The notes under the pieces: generated by a model
What the model saw: only the letters and a program-made list of their open reading frames with translations
Told to the model about the DNA's origin: nothing
Database searches by the model: none
Translations under genes and position numbers: made by a program
DNA from: Plazaster borealis
Taxonomy: Eukaryota; Echinodermata; Asteroidea; Forcipulatida; Labidiasteridae
Assembly: GCA_021014325.1 (NCBI GenBank)
Contig: CM037460.1
Coordinates: 16,163,486 to 16,227,485, forward strand
Length of the DNA stretch: 64,000 bases
Direction of reading: 5' to 3'
Shown: positions 57,742-64,000 of the stretch, one piece after another
Layout of the letters: the number at the start of each line of letters is the position of its first letter
How positions within the stretch are numbered: the stretch's first letter is position 1

Positions 57742-59000
57742 TGTCGAAGTTGTTGAAGAGTAAGAAAAAATACCTCCGAAAGAAACTTTTGAGGAGTTTT
57801 GTTTTTAAGACAGCGGTGGTTGTGGAGGAAAACAATGGTTCGGTGTTGTTGTATTCGATAACTCGTACCCACACTCTGCTCCCACGGTGTCTCAAGATAA
57901 AGTGATGTTTCTCTGGTCTTGCATCTGCCTTATCTTCTCTGTCCACTTTACTTATTGTCCCCTCCTAGAAACCGGTGATCATCAACAGGCGAGAAAGGGC
58001 CACTGCGCGCGCATGCAACAAGTGTCACCCACTGCATGGACAAGACACCGCATGCATGCACACACAGGCACCGCAACCGGCGTATACGGTTTACGGTATC
58101 ATGTGGTGTGCGGTGGATTCCACCAATGGCATGTCTACAATGCAGTGTAATGGTATGGCAAGGGGGCAGTGAAAAATCATATTTCGCGCAGAGGCATCGA
58201 CTGCGCATGCTCCAACCGCAGGGGTTGGGGGGGGGGGGTGGAGGTTTCAAGTCCAACGTCTTCAAGGAAATCACAAGGATGGTTGCTAATGACCCGGTGT
58301 GTTGGATAATGCAAGATGGAACACATGGTTTCATGTCTGGTATAGAGTGGTATATTATATGATCAGCTGGTATAATACTGTGGTATGCGATTGAAGGTTT
58401 GTATTGCCAGACTGTGTTATGAACACAGCTCTCGGCAGAAAACCCGGGTCGAGTTTCCATCTCATTTGGTTGTCATTGCTTAATTGATAGGCAAAACAAA
58501 CACAACAGTAAATGTCTGTGTGGCTACGGCTCACAACCCTTTGTCTTTAGAGTGAGGTATCACCACCCAGCCATAATTTGATAGCACTTACCCATATGCT
58601 GCGGCTTAACACCTTCTTCATTCAGACCACCAAAACAAAGAATCCCGCCAAATATAATGAGGAACAGAGTGCAATGGGAAACAGTTGACAAGACACTTGA
58701 ATGTTGCGTAAAAATATCTTAAAATAAGCGCCCCCATTTTCGAGAACAGAGATCAGAAAACAGATATCCTAAACCGAGCGTCAAATTGTCGCGAATTCTA
58801 TTATCGTTTTACAATAGTTAGGCCTAGTACACTTTACGAGACTCAGCAAAGCGATGAGCTTTCGGTTTTTTAGTTCTTTTTCTTTAAGCCTATAGAATCG
58901 AATGAGTTAATTATGAAGAAACAAAATGATTGTACATTAGTTTTGGCCTAAATACTCGTTTAATTGTTTATATATTTAGACCTATGCTAAAGTCTGTTAA
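57742..59000. other. SCRT 5' flank: probable promoter and 5' UTR
   Basis: The SCRT start codon lies at 57741-57739. About 57860-58250 is less AT-rich, with CpG dinucleotides (ACTGCGCGCGCATGC, CGGCGTATACGG) and a G-run at 58227-58240. No TATA box is obvious and a start site cannot be placed. Confidence 0.45.
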
Positions 59001-59370
59001 AGGCACTGTACACGTTTGGTAATTACTCAAAATATATATTAGCATAAAAACTGACTTGGTAACGAGCAACAGAGAGCTGTTGATAGTATAAAACATTGTG
59101 AGAAACGACTCCCTCTGAAGTAACGTAGTTTTTGAGAAAGAGGTAATTTTTCACTAAAATAATAAAAGACTTCTTGCAAGAATCCTATTATTCCTATCTG
59201 AAAGCACACAAATTTGTACAACGAGGGTGTTTTTTCTTTCATCATTTTCTTGCAACTTCGATGACCAATTGAGCCCAAATTTTCACAGGCTTGTTATTTT
59301 ATGCATATATGTTGGGATACACCAAGTGAGAACACTGGTCTTTGACAATTACCAAACGTGTTCAGTGCCT
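59001..59370 (-). mobile_element. TTAA-flanked MITE, family A
   Basis: TTAA at 58997-59000 and 59371-59374 flank AGGCACTGTACACGTTTGG and CCAAACGTGTTCAGTGCCT. It is the cleanest full-length copy in the window. Confidence 0.93.
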
Positions 59371-59726
59371 TTAACACGTTGGCTATACCTGTTACATGCT
59401 TATACATTTTAGAAAACCAAAACGAAACATAGGTTATACCTTTTCAAGAATCACATCACAATCTGTTTAAAATTATGTCCAGGACGATCGGTTCCTGTAT
59501 ACCGACAGGCCTATCCTTGGATTTAAATTGCTGATGCACAACATGTACTAAGTACACGCTTATTTGCTTCAAACAACTGTCATGTTGTTTGTGAATAGGT
59601 CCCTGGTGTAACAATACTTTATAGATTATTTAATAGCCTAGGTTAATAATATACAATTTCCAAAGGTGTGTCTTCAGTTTGAGTTCCATTTCAAGTAACG
59701 ATAGTTATCGGAATTGCTATCCTCTT

Positions 59727-60083
59727 CGGCACTGTACACGTTTGGTAATTACTCAAAATATATATTAGCATAAAAACTGACTTAGTATACAGAGAGCTGT
59801 TGATATAAAACATTGTGAGAAACGACTCCCTCTGAAGTAACGTAGTTTTTGAGAAAGAGGTAATTTCTCACTGAAATAATAAAAACTTCTTGCAAGAAGT
59901 TTTTATTCCTATCTGAAAGCACACAAATTTGTACAACACGGGCGTTTTTTCTTTCATAATTTTCTTGCAACTTCGATGACCAATTGAGCCAAAACTTTCA
60001 CAGGCTTGTTATTTTATGCATATGTTGGGATACACAAAGTGAGAACACTGGTCTTTGACAATTACCAAACGTGTACGATGCCT
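59727..60083 (-). mobile_element. MITE, family A, second nearby copy
   Basis: It starts CGGCACTGTACACGTTTGG and ends CCAAACGTGTACGATGCCT. The flanking TTAA is worn away (TCAA on the right). It lies about 350 bases from the copy at 59001. Confidence 0.88.
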
Positions 60084-63000
60084 TCAAGTAAAGTTGAATT
60101 CTAACAGGGACCTATCGTTTTCCCTCCCTGAAGTATTTGTGATGTTTGTTGCAGGGTTTCAAAATGATTTTTTACCTCTAGAGTAACACCTTTCGAAACT
60201 CTTAACGGACGGCTTAATTAATATTCCCACTTTTAAATGCAGATGACCATGTACTAATGTTATTAATAAGACCGCTTGGGTGGCGTGAATATGGCGTGAA
60301 GCGCGGCATGTTACCAACAATAAACAACCACACGATTGGACCTCACACCTAAAAGCTTGCGTTCTGTGGTCACAGACGTGTCCATTTTGGAGACATGGTA
60401 ATTCCACTCACAAATCCCACTCGTGGATGTGGGATGATGTCGAACATTAACTATCTCAAAATGCTTCTGTAAAATTTCTTTAAAAGGTCTGTTTTGTACA
60501 AACTGATAACATGGGGGAAAACCACAGCGTTGCGTGGGGCGATGTTAAAAGCTGGTGGCTTCCAAAGTGACCAGCGATCATTGATAAACAAAAGCCGTTG
60601 TTAGTGAAAAAAGGGATCTGGATTTCTTTTGAATTTTTTCTTTCTTCTTTCAGAAATGATTTTAAATGAGCAAAATAGACTATACCATTCACTGAATGAG
60701 ATGAATTTGACGGCTAAAGTCACGACGAGCAAAGGAAAGGACACAAAACATGAGTGCACACCATTACTGCAAAATAAAAGTAAGTCATGACAGCTCAATT
60801 GAGACATATGGCCGTATTCATTCGGCTGCTTTGATAGATTAACAATTTGCTTAGCACAGTAATATCTTGCTAAGCATGGTTGGGGTGCTAGCCACTTTCC
60901 ACTTAAAAGCAGCTCAGAGTACAATGGGTCTTAAGCTGTAAAACACTGTTTTTGCTGTCAAACCCCCAAAACAAAAACAACAAACAAACAAACAAACAAA
61001 CAATGGACCCAGTTGTAACAATGTGAACTTGATGTCATTTTGGCAGGCTTCTGTGCTGAACAATTTGTTTGAATCTACACAATTTGGGCTCTGGTAATTT
61101 TGCTCTTTGTTTTGATGCAACGTTGCAACGCATTCGGGTGTGCCGGTTACACTGCAATATGGTACTTTGTAATTATGTGAACAAAACAATGCCGAAAATC
61201 GGTATTATTTTTGCAAATTAATGCCTACCCACAAGGCGTGGTCGCTTACTTAGAAACGTGCCTAGTAAAAAAAACAAAAACAATAAGAAACTCCGAATAT
61301 TACATTGTTAAATCAAAAATGAGTCCACCGTTTCGATTAAGTCGTAGATGGTTATAGTTCAGCTATCGCTTTTAAACTGTGGACAGGTCCTGAGTGTTTT
61401 GCTCTGGTCCCCGTTAAGGACTAGCCCTTATGTTATGTGAATAGGCTGTGTTTCTTTACGTCGACACATCCAAATTATTAATCATTTTACTTAGATAGCT
61501 TAATACTTTGATTTTGTCATATTATTTGTTATGTTCAAACCCAACATTATTTCCCCCACCTACTCATATCGTCTATCAACAATTACGTTAAGTGCGATTT
61601 GGATGAAAGATAGCTTTGGAAAAAAAGCATAAGAACACAGATTTCTTTCACAGAGATTTCTATTCAACCTAGAACTACTCGAAAATCGTCTTCCAAGCAA
61701 ATAATATTGCTTGGATATAGTCGTAAGCTGATTGAAGCCGGCTGACGTGCACCGTATTGAATCGGAACTCTCCAATAATTGCCCATGAAGGCATTCCGTA
61801 AATCTCGCCAGATGTCAGACTGGTTCACCACAATGTGGTACCCTCTCCATATAAGGGCATCGCCTCGTTCCGGGCACGTGCCTCTTTTTCTACTCAAATG
61901 AAACTGACTGAGAATTGCAAGAAGAAGAACAAATCGCGAGAGCACCTCAAAATGTTTGCAAGCAACTTTTAAGCTTTAGTAACATGTCTATAAAAAATAT
62001 TCGTATAGTTTAGCTGATAGGCTAGTGTCAGGAAAAAACATCATTTCTAACTTGAAATATTGCTGGTTTTGAGGTTGGGCAGATACCAATTTCAAAACCA
62101 GCAAATTATTGGTTTGTTGGTATACAATCCCGATGGAACGCTGTATAATCTCCAAAAACATTGTGTTAGAATATTCATGTATTTACTTTGCCTTTGTAAG
62201 TAAAGAATATGTATAAAAATGACCTGTAAACTATGATTCATGATGTGAACGCCAACTGAACACAGTTTGAAAGATTGTACAAAGTAATTTCAATTTTGTA
62301 CAAAGTAATTTGGTCAAGTTACTTATAACCGGTGGCGGTAACATGAGCTGACGCAGATTATGTGTACTGTATGTGAGTCTAAATGACTGCTTACATAGAG
62401 GATGTATACACCACAAATCTCTTTATCAAAACTTTAATCTTCTATTTTCATTTCACGGTCACCCCCCCCTCCCATCCTAGCAGCTCGCAATCTTATTACG
62501 ACCGGGGCACGCGAGTAAGAGCGCGCGCCGGTCACCTTGTCCCCGCCTAATGAAATGCAGGATTCACCGGGTAGCGGAACCTGTTGCTCCCCGCATTCCA
62601 TTGCCGAAAAAGGCAAGGACTCATGCGGTGTCGGTGCATGATCGGGCAAGTCTGCTCGCGTTGCAAATTATACGATGTGACAAAAAGGCACGACATTTCA
62701 TTTGCCTCCCTGTCGCCACACTATGAACACACTGAAAGGCAAAGAACAAACGCGAGGCTTATCACTGGAATTAAATTTTCCGTTACTAAAAAATTGAGAC
62801 CTACACCATCATATCTTAGCATGAAATGATCAAAATAACTTGCAACAGGCCTGCTGCAGCGAACTCTCACTGTGGTTAACTTCCACTGCAGCAAAGAAGT
62901 GAACAAATCTACTCAATAAAGGACAAGTGTTCAAAGGTCCAGAAGTCAATCATATGAACCTGAGCATGAATCTCTTCACAAATTATCCATGAATTATCCA

Positions 63001-63487
63001 TAAACTAATAAATAGAGTAAAATTATACCATCATGTTTAATGTAAAGGGATATTATGGCAAGTAAGTTAGCATTCCAAAGTGATTCACACTTTGGTGGTA
63101 GCTCATGAGCCTTGCCAATAATATACAGTCATTATAGACCATGTAACGTTTGTTTACAAAAAGAGTGACATTGTACATCCCAGAGCCTTTAACTTCTGGC
63201 AGGCAATATGCTATAGGGCCTACTATACTACTCATAATTATGGGAAATTGTAAATTCTGTGTCACGGTTTCCACTTAAAATTCAAGAGTTATAAAAGTAG
63301 CAGGTGAACAAGTTTTGAGGTGTGCCCCCTTTTTTCATATCAAAAGTTGATAGAAATCAGACAGCGTATAAATTATTCGTAAAATGTAAGCTTTTATGTT
63401 TTCTACCATTGAGCTGCGTACAAATTGTGCCTGCAGGGAGGTCCAGGCTTTGTGGCTCTACTATTGTGAACATCATGAGGCTACAGG
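60084..63487. other. Region upstream of SCRT with no recognised gene
   Basis: AT-rich with several low-complexity patches, including (ACAA)n at about 60966-61002. At about 60810-60930 there is a worn family C relative. At about 62460-62660 a GC-rich patch with many CpG (GGGGCACGCGAGTAAGAGCG) contrasts with its surroundings, but no gene, tRNA or repeat is recognised in it. Confidence 0.5.
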
Positions 63488-63491
63488 TTAA

Positions 63492-63870
63492 AGGCAGTGG
63501 ACACTATTGGTAATAACTCAAAATAACTATTAGCATAAAACCTTAATTAGTAACGAGTAATGGGGAAAGGTTGGTAGTATAAAACATAGTGAGAAACGGC
63601 TCCCTCTGAAGTGAAGTAGTTTTTGAGAAAGAAGTATTTTTCCACGAATTTGATTTCGAGACCTCAGATTTAGAATTTGAGGTCTCGAAATCAAGCATCT
63701 GAAAGCACACAACTTTGTGTGACAAGTGTGTTTTTTCTTTCATAGTTATCTCGCAACTTCAACGACCAATTGAGCTCAAATTTTCACAGGTTTGTTATTT
63801 TATGCATATGTTGAGATACACTTAAGTTAAAAGACTGGTCTTTGACAATTACCAATAGTGTCCAGTGTCT
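63492..63870 (-). mobile_element. Diverged family A MITE with replaced core
   Basis: TTAA at 63488-63491 and 63871-63874 flank AGGCAGTGGACACTATTGG and CCAATAGTGTCCAGTGTCT. Where the other copies have AATAAAA..CTTCTTGCAAGAAG, this one has a hairpin TTGATTTCGAGACCTCA/TGAGGTCTCGAAATCAA (about 63648-63694). It is a separate subfamily. Confidence 0.88.
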
Positions 63871-64000
63871 TTAAGCACGGTCCATGCTTTCAAAACTTGG
63901 ATCGACTAAAAATGTAAGGTTTCATTACTCTAACTTGTAGTTTTCGTTACTCTATGATCGTAATGTATGTTTAAAAGTAGGTCACTCGTGATATCGCAGT

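Noticed and set aside
57948..58460. 170-codon open frame on - strand upstream of SCRT
   Set aside because: Its proline run comes from a poly-G tract and the rest resembles no protein. It overlaps the likely SCRT promoter.
61664..61945. 93-codon frame with a signal-peptide-like start
   Set aside because: It begins with GTG, not ATG, and has no family resemblance or good exon borders.
1..64000. CRISPR arrays, operons, ribosome binding sites, bacterial terminators
   Set aside because: The genes are intron-containing animal genes; the tandem repeats seen are coding heptads, MITEs or minisatellites.

Overview
The window is animal nuclear DNA. Genes are split into short exons with GT-AG introns, are read on both strands, and sit among many short inverted-repeat elements. 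The interspersed families (a TTAA-flanked element starting AGGCACTG..ACACGTTTGG, and a GGGCCCAATTTCATAGAGCTG element) and the gene content suggest an echinoderm, probably a sea star. The species assignment is inference; the animal assignment is firm.

Five protein-coding genes can be rebuilt exon by exon with every splice phase closing. (1) Positions 57-1905, + strand: the last three exons of a lysosomal serine carboxypeptidase (cathepsin A type). Its catalytic histidine position is occupied by Phe. (2) 14426-5325, - strand: a complete 11-exon gene for the shelterin subunit TIN2 (TINF2), 1057 residues, more than twice the human length. One giant exon holds 27 tandem seven-residue repeats. (3) 31407-20702, - strand: a complete 12-exon mitochondrial D-lactate dehydrogenase (LDHD), 504 residues. 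(4) 33153-37292, + strand: a complete 5-exon p22-phox (CYBA), the membrane subunit of NADPH oxidase, with the SH3-binding proline-rich motif intact. LDHD and CYBA are head to head, about 1.7 kb apart. (5) 57741-43727, - strand: a complete 3-exon Scratch-type zinc-finger repressor (SCRT), with the SNAG exon separated from the zinc-finger exons by a 12.3 kb intron.

The rest is introns and intergenic DNA. It holds at least two families of TTAA-flanked MITE-like elements, several hairpin or palindromic elements, tRNA-derived SINEs, a possible hammerhead-ribozyme motif from a Penelope-like element, a short interstitial TTAGGG tract and a few minisatellites. One TTAA element has both its occupied and its empty target site in the window, because the host segment is duplicated.

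The genes do not form a pathway. They are neighbours in a gene-rich stretch: lysosome, telomere, D-lactate oxidation, superoxide production and neural transcriptional repression. The most unusual feature is the heptad array inside the telomere protein; next is the carboxypeptidase lacking its catalytic histidine.
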